Assembly: GCF_017591435.1 (NCBI RefSeq)
Contig: NC_059300.1
Span: 13,190,628-13,254,627 of the forward strand
DNA: 64,000 bases
Source: Portunus trituberculatus
Lineage: Eukaryota > Arthropoda > Malacostraca > Decapoda > Portunidae
Direction: 5' to 3'
The position numbers were made by a program, and so were the translations under genes. Each line of letters opens with the position of its first letter. The first letter of the stretch is position 1. Under the pieces are notes generated by a model. The model was not told where the DNA came from, did no database searches, and was given only the letters and a program-made list of their open reading frames with translations. Of this stretch, positions 1-10,167 are shown piece after piece.

Positions 1-82
<82 letters not shown>
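1..82. repeat. Compound microsatellite (AC)n(AG)n
   Basis: The window opens inside a perfect AC dinucleotide tract (1-44, so its true left end is outside the window) that switches without interruption to AG (45-82). The same AC-to-AG junction recurs at 17441 and 50094. Confidence 0.98.
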
Positions 83-83
<1 letters not shown>

Positions 84-1105
84 ATTGGCCTTATCTCCTC
101 ACCCTGACCTTCCTGTGGTATTTTGGTCCGCGGCTCGTAAATACCAGGTCAGTCCGCACCGTGGAGTCTGGACACCGTTAGCCTGGCCGCCGAGACGGTC
201 CCGCAGGGGCGGCTGTCCCTTCCGTCACCTTTCTTTCCTGTCTTTCTTGTTCCGGAGTTCTCTGAAGGGTTGTTGTTGAATATTTTGCAGATGAAAAACT
301 GCCGCTCTCTTGTCAATGCAGGAAATGTTTTAGGAGTATTTCAGTGAAGATTTGTGGATAAAAGGTATTTCATTTTGTTGATCTACTTTGATTTACAGAA
401 CATTAATAATTACATTTAGTCAAATATTTTTAATTAGATAAGAAAAGTTGGCTTCTCGTTCCATTTCTTTGAATGTTATAGTTTTTTGTTTTGTTTTTAT
501 GATGGTATATATGAATTATGCCTTCCTATTTCCTTTACATTGTCTTTCTCTTCTGTTCATGTTGTTTGGATGTTTGACGGTAAATCCAATGAGGAGAGCC
601 ACTTACTGAGACAAGTTCTTCCATGGTTGCTCCACTCCTCGATCTTATTTGATCCTGTGCGGAGCATTTTTTTTCCTCTTAATACTTTTATTTGTCATCA
701 TTAAGCTGTGAGAACCTAACTTCAAATAGCTTCAGACAGGACAACTATCAGCAATGTAATGTAGCGCTGGAGAAGAATGTAATACTCTTCTTATATGGGA
801 ACCCGGAAATCCTACATACATCTTGTCTTCCTTGACCTTGTTCTCTTCCCGTGCTCTCTCTCGGCTTCCCTTGTCCTTGGCGGGCCGGACTAATGCGTGC
901 CATAGAGACACGAAGACCAAGTCAACACCGTTCTCTCTGCGCTGTTTGTCTTTGGTATTTACTTTGACACACCGAATTCCCCTAAACGAGTAAAGTCTTA
1001 CTATTTGTCTTCATTCAATTTTCTAGTCATTGTAACACCGTGCAGGCCTCTCTGCCTCACTCCACTGCTCGTGTGGAGACTGGCGTTAACCTTGCCGCTC
1101 CTTAG
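83..1105. other. Non-coding stretch, no gene recognised
   Basis: Unique-looking sequence of mixed composition. Short open frames at 85-279 and 486-704 show no recognisable domain and no convincing splice context. I see no RNA gene or repeat here. The right end supplies the 3' splice site of the candidate exon at 1106. Confidence 0.6.
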
Positions 1106-1174
1106 GGTGAATTGGATGCTACGGCCTTGGCAGCCCTTAGCAGTGCCGTGGTGAAGGACGTGGTGGTGCCCCCG
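1106..1174 (+). CDS. Candidate 69-nt internal exon (unknown protein)
   Basis: A pyrimidine-rich stretch ending in CTTAG (1101-1105) precedes 69 nt that are open in one frame for 23 codons, starting GELDATALAA and ending VVVPP, and a GTAAGA donor follows at 1175. A branch-point-like GTTAAC lies about 17 nt upstream of the acceptor, which is close to the lower limit. The length is a multiple of three, so the exon could be skipped without a frameshift. The composition (alanine/valine rich, G/C at many third positions) differs from the AT-richer surroundings. I do not recognise the protein. A chance combination of splice-like signals is possible because the open frame is short. Confidence 0.32.
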
Positions 1175-1276
1175 GTAAGACTTGCATCACATTTCTCCTG
1201 GAGTTGTGATAATGTGCCCTCGGCCATTATGGATTTAGCTCTTATAGGTTCGATTTATTACACTGTCATTATGATA

Positions 1277-1339
<63 letters not shown>
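1277..1339. repeat. (TG)n microsatellite, left flank of SINE
   Basis: TG tract with one T insertion near 1290. It directly abuts the 3' end of the minus-strand SINE at 1340-1611 and reads as (CA)n on the SINE sense strand. Confidence 0.97.
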
Positions 1340-1342
<3 letters not shown>

Positions 1343-1611
1343 TCACCACCACGGTCGTCTGCTGGTCATCCAGCCAGTCTTCCCATTACGGAGCGAGCTC
1401 AGAGCTAGGACCGATCTGAGACCACTGAGACACACTCCACACACCCGGAAAGCGAGGCCACAACCCCTCGAGTTACATCCCGTACCTATTTACTGCTAAG
1501 TGAACACACCCTACACATTAAGACGCTTGCCCATTTGCCTCGCCGCTTTCCAAGACTCGAACCCGGACCCTCTCGATTGTGAGTCGAGCGTGCTAACCAC
1601 TACACTACGCG
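1340..1611 (-). mobile_element. tRNA-Val-derived SINE (copy 1, family V)
   Basis: Read on the minus strand, the element starts with a tRNA-like head at about 1611-1540: an A-box-like TAGTGTAGTGG, an anticodon arm with stem CTCGA/TCGAG and loop CTCACAA (anticodon CAC, valine), and a B-box GGTTCGAGTC. A roughly 200-bp tRNA-unrelated body follows, containing AGCAGTAAATAGGTACGGG, and the element ends at GTGAATTAC beside a CA tract. The body is shared with the copies at 16613-16895 and, with a different head, 61077-61314. Head changes such as the disrupted B-box 3' side (TCTTGG) argue against a working tRNA. SINEs of this build are transcribed by RNA polymerase III and moved by LINE enzymes; no clean target duplication can be scored because both flanks are dinucleotide repeats. 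Confidence 0.88.
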
Positions 1612-1615
1612 GTGT

Positions 1616-1693
<78 letters not shown>
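1612..1693. repeat. (TG)n microsatellite, right flank of SINE
   Basis: About 82 bp of TG with one T insertion. It abuts the tRNA head of the minus-strand SINE, so the element has TG in the same phase on both sides. Confidence 0.97.
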
Positions 1694-1696
<3 letters not shown>

Positions 1697-1844
1697 AAAT
1701 AGCTTGATTTTCTTTAGGGGTTTCATGCGTTTGTTTGCATTAATGGACGTTTTATGTTTCAAGTTTTATTAGTTACAAGTTTTTATAAAAAACATTTTGA
1801 TGGACCGTACCTTCTAAGTCTTCTTGTAATATTTGGTTGTGGTC

Positions 1845-1880
1845 AATATCTATCTATCCCTCTATCTATTTATCTGTTTA

Positions 1881-1951
<71 letters not shown>
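1845..1951. repeat. Imperfect (ATCT)n followed by (TG)n
   Basis: Degenerate TATC/TGTT tetranucleotides (1845-1882) run into a clean TG tract (1883-1951). Confidence 0.95.
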
Positions 1952-1954
<3 letters not shown>

Positions 1955-2546
1955 CACACCTCACACTTCTTGCAGAAGGGTGAGGTGTGTTGTGCAGCCA
2001 AGTATCATCATCAGTATCAGCTGCCTCTTAACCGACCACTTAAGTCACGTCACTCGATCATTTCCCCGGACACAGCACCACGGACGGCCCGCCAGTTATA
2101 AATACACAAGCGGATCAGCACTTCATTTATCTCAGGTGGCCGAGCAGTTAATAACGAGAAATATAGGCCATGCTGTATTACGACCTCCATATATACAGTG
2201 TCAGTCCTCATCTGGTCACTCTTATCAAGCTAGACTAACCCCTTCCTCTTCCTCTTCCTCTTCCTCCTCCTTTACCTTCCATTTTCCTGCTTCTCTTCCT
2301 CCGGCCTCTGTTTAATTCTGTGTCGTGTCGGTGGCTGGTGGTGAGTTTTTCCTGCAGGTAATACTACTAATATCAACTTATACTTAACACCATACCCTCC
2401 TCCTTTCCCTTTCCCTCTCTCCCCTCTCCCTCCCTTCCCATCTCTTTCCCTCCTTGCCTCTCCTCCCCTTCCCCGGTGTTAGGCTTACATCGCCAAGTGG
2501 CTCCCTTCACATCGGCTATCTGTCTGTCAACATAACTCTCTCCCCC

Positions 2547-2550
<4 letters not shown>

Positions 2551-2604
<54 letters not shown>
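2551..2604. repeat. (CT)n microsatellite
   Basis: Perfect 54-bp TC tract, set in a longer pyrimidine-rich stretch (about 2240-2470) of CCTCTT-type sequence. Confidence 0.97.
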
Positions 2605-2607
<3 letters not shown>

Positions 2608-3908
2608 TCCATAATAAGCCTGTGAATGACTCCTATCTGCGTGATCCTCCTCCCTTCTTTCGCCTCCTTGGCCTGGTGGTTTCCGATCACGCAACGCTAA
2701 GCCATCGACCACCTGTTTTTCTCGTCGGTCACTCACAGAGAGAAAGCCTTTCATTGTACCGTGGATGCGCTGCCCCAACACGCCTGGCACTTCCCGTGGA
2801 CTTTGGCGACGCTTTCCTGCTCCAAAAAACAAGCTCCAGATTTCATGACGCAACGTTATAGTCATTTTTATTGTCCTATTCTTTCAAATCCGGTCGTTTA
2901 TAATAACTTGGATGTAGAACAGGAGAGAAAAAAACAGTATGGAGGATTATTTTTTGTATTATCTCCCTCCATAACCTTATTTATTTCCAGTTGATTGGAT
3001 AAAAAACGGAGGAAACGAGAGAGGAAACTTCAGAAATAAAATGGAGAGAGAGAGAGACGAGAATTGATTTGTAATTATTTAGATATAAGCAGAGGAGGAG
3101 GCAGGGAATTTTATAACACGAGGTGGAAGAGGACGAGGACGAAGACGAGCTGGAGGAGGAGGAGGAGGAGAAGGATTGGTGACGGTTGTAGTGACGTCTG
3201 AGAAATTAACGAGAACAATATGGTTGAGATGCCTCTGGGCTTGGCTGGTGCTCGCCCTGCTCTCGTCTGGGGTGCGGTGGGGCTGTACAGTACTGCCGGA
3301 GTGGGAGGTGATGCTGGGCTGTGTTTGGAGGCACTAATTGGTTTTCCTTTGTGGTGAGTGACGGTTTGTTCTTGTCCTGTGTGACCGGCGAAGAACGATT
3401 AGCGGAGGGGAACGAGATGTGGAAAACCAATTAAAAGCTGCAGAAGTAAAAGGTCAAAATGTCAAATGAATGGAATAGAGGGAAAAGAAAAGTTTAAGGA
3501 CGTAAGGTAAACTTGTAATTTTATGACTCGTTTCTTGGTAAAATTCCTTCATAAAAATCATATTCCATTTAGTGAGGCAACTTTATGAGTGTGAATATTA
3601 AGCAGTAACATTAATTATCTACATATATTTTAAAAGCAGGCTAGTATTAACCGCCTTAAGAGTGAATATTGCAACAAAGTGTGATGTACATGTTTTCTTA
3701 TCTGTGAAGTGGCGCGTGTTATTATCAGCATTTTAAATCAAGTCTCCGATTGGGTATAAATTAGTCTTATCAGAACCTTTAAACACGATGGCAAATTGCA
3801 TCTCGCCTTGCAGTTTGCTGCCCAAAAATAAACGTGCCGCCGCTCCACTTGTTCTCTCGATGCCGAGGACCTGGTTAGTGGTGATTCGATGCCTCGTGCT
3901 GCTTGTAT

Positions 3909-3910
<2 letters not shown>
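2605..3910. other. Non-coding stretch, no gene recognised
   Basis: No splice-flanked open frame or RNA fold was recognised. There is a purine-rich GAGGA-type patch near 3120-3175. Open frames on both strands here are short and lack domains. Confidence 0.55.

Positions 3911-3967
<57 letters not shown>
3911..3967. repeat. (CT)n microsatellite
   Basis: Perfect 57-bp CT tract. Confidence 0.97.
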
Positions 3968-3970
<3 letters not shown>

Positions 3971-4087
3971 CCGCAGTGCAGTCTTCCTCTGTATGATTCC
4001 TGGATGATTCTTGCCGCTGACCGGAACGCTGGCTTAGTTGTAGTCCATACAGGATGTAATCATTTTTTTCTTTTCTTCCCTTAGCTA

Positions 4088-4089
<2 letters not shown>

Positions 4090-4160
<71 letters not shown>
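4090..4160. repeat. (TG)n microsatellite, left arm of inverted pair
   Basis: 71-bp perfect TG tract. Its complement, a CA tract, starts only 91 bp downstream, so the two can pair. Confidence 0.97.
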
Positions 4161-4163
<3 letters not shown>

Positions 4164-4247
4164 TAATGAAGAGTTTTTTTTTTCAAAAGTTTCTTGCTGT
4201 TTCTTTATCGTCATGGTGTGTATCTTCCCATTTCGCACGATGCAATT

Positions 4248-4251
<4 letters not shown>

Positions 4252-4319
<68 letters not shown>
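4252..4319. repeat. (CA)n microsatellite, right arm of inverted pair
   Basis: 68-bp perfect AC tract, complementary to the TG tract at 4090-4160. An AAG/AGG-rich patch follows (4330-4375). Confidence 0.97.
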
Positions 4320-4321
<2 letters not shown>

Positions 4322-4682
4322 ATGGCTAAGGAAAGAAGAAAAAGAAGAAGAAGAAGAAGGAGGAGGAAAAAAAAGCGACGTATGCCAGTATCTTAATCAC
4401 ATTTAGGAACGAATCAACATTGCTCAGTGCCAGAAGCAGTGCCAGCGGGGAGGAGGAGACTGTCTGAAATGGTGAAGCCTAACACTGCTGTAAATAAGAA
4501 TTCCGCTCTTATTTCGATTCCACAACAAACACCCGCATCTCGGTGGGGATCATCCGGCGCGGTGTAAGATGTAGTGGTGTAGTCAGAGCTGTCTCGCTGC
4601 TGCTCAATAGTTGGTTCTTACGATTGATGGCAGTATTAGCGTCCCCGTGTAGCGAGAAGAGGGATGGATACTACTTTTTTTA

Positions 4683-4685
<3 letters not shown>

Positions 4686-4777
<92 letters not shown>

Positions 4778-4794
4778 TGTGTGTGTATGTGTGT
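4686..4794. repeat. (TG)n microsatellite
   Basis: About 109 bp of TG with single-base interruptions near 4775 and 4787. Confidence 0.97.
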
Positions 4795-5269
4795 GAAAGT
4801 CATCTTGCTGGTAGCCATTTCCTTCTCTCTCTAGCTCAGTGAAGGGAACAAACTGGATAGCGAAAAAAATATGTGTATGCGATAAACACTTCAACATAAT
4901 CACAAAATAAATCTAAAAAAACAACAGACATTACAAGCTTAATTTCATGAAAAAAAAGAATATATAAACAACAAGCACCATTTTAGACACGGGTGTTGTT
5001 GATCCGTAGTGTGTTTTGAGTGGATGGGTCGTTGTGGTGTACCTGTAGTGTAGCGAGCAGGGTGAAATAGTACTTCTGGAAACGCAATTGTTAACGCCGT
5101 CCATTCATGTTTACACAGGTGTCTAGCATGACGTGTGTGTGACGAAGTGATAGTGACGCTGTGGTAAATGGTGGTGTTGCGCGGAGGCTGCCACGTAACA
5201 GTGAGAACAAATGGTTACAGTGTCAGTGGTAGCGTTAGAGTAGACCCGATGGCAGCCGTGACGCCCCAC

Positions 5270-5500
5270 TTCCCCCTCAAGGCCGCCTCGCGCGTCTCCT
5301 GACCTCGCGGGAACCGAACTGTGGGCCGAGGCGGAAGCAAGCCACGTCCCGGTCCTGTGAGGGAGTGGAGGGGACAGCGGAGGGCCAGGGGGGAGTAGTG
5401 GGGCTTGAGGGGGGTTGGGGGTGGCGGGAGTCCTGAAGAAGCCCCCTGAAGCCCCCAGCATCATCGAGGACATCAGCGTTACTACTCGTCTGGAAGCAAG
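5270..5500 (+). promoter_or_regulatory. CpG- and G-rich block, putative promoter/5' UTR
   Basis: About 230 bp much richer in C+G and CpG than the surroundings, ending at the ATG of the candidate first exon at 5501. Its core (5388-5428) has four guanine runs of four or more separated by loops of at most seven bases, a strong G-quadruplex pattern on the coding strand. No TATA box was noticed. An in-frame TGA at 5447-5449 lies 54 nt before the ATG with no intervening in-frame ATG, as expected of a 5' UTR. The sequence around the ATG (GCAAGATGGCCGCC) resembles the YY1-type AAGATGGCGGC motif found near starts of TATA-less genes. The promoter role is an inference. Confidence 0.4.
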
Positions 5501-5571
5501 ATGGCCGCCGTGGCTGGAATCTATGGCCTTGGTGACGAGTCTGGACGAAGATACGTGCCAAGCAACTTGTC
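5501..5571 (+). CDS. Candidate first coding exon (unknown protein)
   Basis: The ATG has A at -3 and G at +4 (CAAGATGG). It opens a 23-codon frame beginning MAAVAGIYGL, continuing GDESGRRYV and PSNL, and ends with two bases (TC) before a consensus donor GTAAGT at 5572. Reading on into the intron gives TCG then TAA, so the frame needs splicing. The upstream in-frame stop at 5447 makes this ATG the first methionine. I chose this start over the overlapping longer frame at 5415-5618 because that frame has no comparable start context and reads through the donor. I do not recognise the family. No downstream exon could be matched with confidence: the next good acceptor (6006) hits a stop in this phase. 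If real, the gene runs to the right through a long intron. Confidence 0.45.
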
Positions 5572-7205
5572 GTAAGTGTCGTCTCCTCATCTCTGCCTCT
5601 TTGACAATATATAGATAGGCTGAAAATATGATATCACTTCATATAGTGTTACCATTTGATATCAGTACAGTATTTCTTTTTGTTTTTGTTTGGTCCCTGT
5701 GCGTGCTCCCGACTTAACTCTATTTGTGGGAGAATAACGCAGACAACATTTTCATTCTAGCTCGCAAGGAAGACGAAAGTAAGACATAGGGTGGGCTTAG
5801 TATCGTGTGTGTTCTCCCGCATAGGCGGGGCGGCACCCTTTGCAGAGACAGCACAAAGTAGCCAAGATGTTTGCATAAGTATGTGAAGTTGGAGAAACAC
5901 TGACTGCATGTGTTGGCCGTAGGATTGAGTCACCGCGGAGCACCTCGGCCGCTGCGACGTGGATGCACCAGTATATCTCTCGTGTGTTACTTGTCTTTTT
6001 TTTCAGGGTATGACAAATCTTACGTGCACCGCTGATATAAAGTTTACATTTGTGTGCATTGTGGTCTTCATGTAGCGCTTTTAGGCAACACATTTAGACA
6101 CCTTGTACGTGTTTCGAGCAGTACAGTGTTGGTTTAGTTCCATGTAGTACGTACTTAAACCGTGTATGCAAGGAGGAAAGTGTCAAGGAGCGTGGTGAGG
6201 AACAAGGGACGCGTGTTCTCTGCGTAAGCCTGCCACTCCCGGCACTCAAGTCCTCAAGCTCACCATGTGTGGACAACCCAACCCTCTGCTTCCTTCCTCC
6301 GGCAGCGACGTAAGTGTCTTAAAATGTCTCCCTGGTCCTGCTCTAATTTGTTGAGGTGGGGAAAGTGAAAGATGCTCATATGTACTTCCGACAGAGTATT
6401 TACAGCTGAACCCTGCAGAGTAAACGAAAATTCTGCAGTTTACCACAGCCGTTATATCGTGTTTACTTTTCCAAGCTTGGGATTTAATAAAGTGATCCAT
6501 AAATACCATCAGTCTCAGGTCCTGTCGCGGTGTCAACAGAGGGACGTGTTGGTGGGATTCGGCAGGGTATTTTTAATTGGGTGAAGTTAATGTTTCCGTT
6601 TCCATGACGTGGGTCGCTCTCCCCTTGCTGGCGTCCGTCACCACTGCTGGCCAGGTTTGGTGCTGCATCCCCTGGGAGCAGTGCATCGCCTTGCCTCGCT
6701 GCTCAAGGGAAGGGCAGAGGAAGGCGGCAGTGCATCACCACCTCCTGAGTTTGGGTTTCAGAGGGTGGTGACCGCACAACTCAGCGCGTGGGGATATTAA
6801 TGTTCTCGGAGCTGACAGCCTCTGAACGTAAAATTAGTTTGATAGGCATTGGTTGGGTCTCAGGATGGATTAGGTAATAAAACTCGCAGCTGCAATGACA
6901 ACGAGGCAAATCTTTATCTTATCTTACTCTTATCTGGTCATATCCTAGCTTTCTATAAACATGAGTGCAGGTAACTAATCATTAATCTGTCTTAACTGTC
7001 AAGGTATCCGAGTTTTGTCCCTTTAAAAACACGGACGGTAGAAACACACAGTGAGGAGAGAAGGGAATGTTTAAGGGTGGTCCAAAGAGGCGCCAGGACG
7101 AGGATAAGGTGAAGGGTAGGCGTGTGACTCCTCTTGGGAAGGAACGCCAACAACAATACTGCTAATGCGACGAACTGAGTAATAGATGGAGGGGAACGGG
7201 TGAAC

Positions 7206-7208
<3 letters not shown>
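5572..7208. other. Presumed intronic sequence downstream of candidate first exon
   Basis: No repeats of note. Three weak signals are present. A strong polypyrimidine acceptor (TTGTCTTTTTTTTCAG, ending 6006) is followed by a short open frame that stops at about 6075. A small ATG-to-donor unit lies at 6265-6309 and is listed separately. A purine/CpG-mixed stretch at 6600-6800 has open frames without domains. Confidence 0.45.
6265..6309 (+). CDS. Weak candidate alternative first exon
   Basis: ATG in a CACCATG context opens exactly 15 codons (MCGQPNPLL...GSD) up to a consensus donor GTAAGT at 6310. It lies 0.7 kb downstream of the better first exon at 5501. It would end in phase 0, whereas the 5501 exon ends in phase 2, so the two could not feed the same downstream frame. 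A short frame beside a GTAAGT can easily arise by chance. Confidence 0.15.

Positions 7209-7288
<80 letters not shown>
7209..7288. repeat. (CT)n microsatellite
   Basis: 80-bp CT tract ending in CTGTCTGTCT. Confidence 0.97.
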
Positions 7289-7292
<4 letters not shown>

Positions 7293-7551
7293 GTCTTTCA
7301 CTAATCCTTTCTCCATTTAAGTAAAGTCACGTATCATTCATAAAAGGTCTAAAAATATTGAGTGCTGTGGCTGATGAAGTGTTTTCTCGTAGTAGCTCCA
7401 GTTCAAAATGGATTACGAGGCAGCTTAAAGAGGAGGTGCTTGTAGGGGAGCACTGTGTAGGCTGACGCCATCGTCACGTTAGGCATTGCTGAATGTTTGC
7501 TTTATTTTTGCTCTCTTCTCATTGGTGTCTTTGTGGTTGAAGTAACGTAGC

Positions 7552-7557
<6 letters not shown>

Positions 7558-7628
<71 letters not shown>
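7558..7628. repeat. (AT)n microsatellite abutting a MITE
   Basis: 71-bp perfect AT tract. Its last T forms part of the TTAA at the left end of the family A MITE, with no spacer. Confidence 0.97.
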
Positions 7629-7631
<3 letters not shown>

Positions 7632-7842
7632 CCTCTTCAATACTGGGACGCATTTTTATATTGAGATTTGTGGGCGATTAGACTATTTCATTGACATTAG
7701 GAAGGCTTTATTGAGGTCAGAAGATTAATAGCCACAGTTTTCGCTCTTCAAATCCCCTCATATATGTTTTTGAAGCTGTATAAAATCACCATATAGCAAG
7801 AAGAATTAATATGGAAACCCGTCATGGTACTGAAGGGGCTAA
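7628..7842 (+). mobile_element. MITE family A, copy 1
   Basis: About 215 bp bounded by TTAA on the left and CTAA on the right, with imperfect terminal inverted repeats CCTCTTCAATACTGGGACG and, read inward from the right, CCCCTTCAGTACCATGACG. Internal landmarks shared by all nine copies are GAGGTCAGAAGATTAAT, GCCACAG and AGCTGTATAAAATCACC. There is no coding capacity. TTAA targets plus CCC-type ends are the hallmark of piggyBac-superfamily elements, so this is probably a non-autonomous piggyBac-type MITE; no transposase is present in the window. Confidence 0.85.
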
Positions 7843-8110
7843 TAATGATAGTAGTAATGATAATAATGATGATGATATTTAGTGTTAAAATTTTATCGTT
7901 AAACATATAATTTACTTTAATTTTTCAGTTTTTACAATTATCATGACGTGCTTAATCGTGACGCAGATGTGACACTTTATGTTGATTTATGTTTCCACGG
8001 CCATCATTACGACCTCTCCTTGTTATTCATCAAGTAAATGGGCATTGTGTTTTATTCCTCTGATGGCAGCTCTTTTTTAACAATTTTTCACTAAAAGATT
8101 ACTTGGTGAC

Positions 8111-8114
<4 letters not shown>

Positions 8115-8184
<70 letters not shown>
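8115..8184. repeat. (CT)n microsatellite
   Basis: 70-bp perfect CT tract. Confidence 0.97.
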
Positions 8185-8188
<4 letters not shown>

Positions 8189-10089
8189 CGTGGCATAATT
8201 CAAGATACTACAGTGCAAGCCGCGGGAAGGTGTAAAGGGAAGTAGAGTGCCAGCTCAGTGCCACGGGGTCAGGAGGAGCAGGTGGCGACACAGCGGCTGT
8301 CTACTCGTTCTCCTTGGCACTGGTGTTGAGGCGCGCTGTGTTCCTCGGTTGGGGGAAGGTGCTGCTGTCACTGCTGAGCCGAAAGGAACACGCAAGCAGG
8401 TGGCTGGTGGTACAGATCCATAGAACATAAAGATTTTACTACGTCATTGATTTTCAGGTGGTAGAGGAAAGTAACAAATGGTGTATTGATTGTGGCGGCA
8501 CGTGATGGGGGTGACACGCACTCAAGGACAGCGGGTTAACACTCGGCAAGGCTGTACATGGATCGTAGGGCAGCGGGTCATTAACCTTATGTTCTTTGTG
8601 GACTGTGCTCATGTGTCCAGCCTTGTGTGTGTGGTGCTGAGGTACCGCAAAAAGGCGGTAAGGTTGAGTTGAAAGTGAACAGCAGACAATGGATGGGACA
8701 TAATGCTTGTGTTGTCTTTACGCGCGCTAGTCATGCCTGCCTATCTCTCATTTGGAGGCTATTCGTTCCGCTGAGCCTGGACTGCGTGAACCTTTTTACT
8801 TCAGCGTGTGTTCAGGCGAGCGTGTGCCGGCTGGGATGTCACGGGGAACGCTGGGCTGCTGCCTCATAATTAACGCACATTTTTTAGCTTATGATTTATG
8901 TTCGGTTGTCGGCACAAACATTTGAGTCACAGCTGAGCTTCACGTTTTTTTTTTCTCTAGCAAGCATTGTTTAAACGTAATTTAATTAATTAAGTGTAAA
9001 TAATCATGAATTGTATTATATAACATCTTAAATCATTATCTTCAGCATGTCCATTTCTCTAATGACTTTATCTGATGTGGGAGGATAATTACGTACAAAT
9101 ATATGATGCAGTTGCATTAAAGTGTTGTTTTTAACTGTCTTATTGCTGTTGTGCAAAAGAGAACACAGTGTGAAGCTGCCCTGTTTGTCTTTTGCTTTGT
9201 TGCCTCACACGGGTTTCACGAAACAGTGTGTAGTTCATGCGTGGCTGGTGGACACAGTTGTAAATATGACACACTTATTACAAACCCTGTGATACATATG
9301 TGCTACAGTCCTTCCCATGCCCGCCCCTTCTCGCCTCGCCATGCACGGCCTCGCGTCCCGCCGATGTCTCCAGTGTTCCCCGAGGCCAGCAAGGCGTCAT
9401 CCCCGGTGTGCACAGGACTCGTCGTAATCTGAATCAATACATCGACCATTGCCTCCTCGCCTGGCAGGAGTAGTTACTTTGCCTAGATTAACACGAAGGA
9501 AGCCGTTGTCTCTCTGGCGTTTCTTGGAAGTTCTTTACAGGTGCTCGCAGCTTTGCCTCCTCGCCTCCCGCCTGTCACCACTGCTGGACTTACTGAGGCT
9601 GTGTGTGGACACGCACTGCTACCTTTTTATGTGTTGTTTTATTATATGAAATAAAGATGCATTACCTTAATGCCAACAACCTGTTGGACCAAGTCGAGAT
9701 TAGGATTACATTACTTTGAAGTGTATATTCATGTGATGAAGACGGATTAATAAGAGAAAAATTTTCTTGATATTGGAAAATGTCAACTTTATGTTTCAAG
9801 ATGTCTCTAAATCTGCTGCCATGAGCGGTTCTGTGTTTTGCCGTGGCGCTCATTGCCGCGTCATGGGTCTCCTCCGCACTTCTTGTTCTCTCTCCTCTTG
9901 TCCAGTTGTGCCACAAAATTTACTGCTGAACTCCACTCCACTTTTGTTGCTCATCAAGATTTAAACCGCGCCTCAAATCCTTCTTCTCTCTTTCCTCTAA
10001 GCTTTATGAATGGCCTCAGACTTTGTGTTTACCTTGGAAGTGAAATCACGCTTCTAGGAGTTGAGCAGCTTCATGTGACCGTAGACTGA

Positions 10090-10091
<2 letters not shown>
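8185..10091. other. Non-coding stretch with one weak exon-like signal
   Basis: No repeats and no convincing gene. A good acceptor, TTGATTTTCAG, ends at 8457. The 44 nt after it read VVEESNKWCIDCGGT, faintly like the start of a Cys-x2-Cys zinc finger, but the only nearby donor (CAC|GTGATG at 8502) is poor. A C-rich stretch at 9320-9420 and an AATAAA at 9649 carry no other supporting signal. Confidence 0.4.

Positions 10092-10166
<75 letters not shown>
10092..10166. repeat. (CT)n microsatellite
   Basis: About 75-bp CT tract. Confidence 0.97.

Positions 10167-10167
<1 letters not shown>

Noticed and set aside
5415..5618. 67-codon frame overlapping the candidate first exon
   Set aside because: It has poor start context and reads through the consensus donor at 5572, whereas the 5501 frame has an upstream stop, strong ATG context and ends at the donor.
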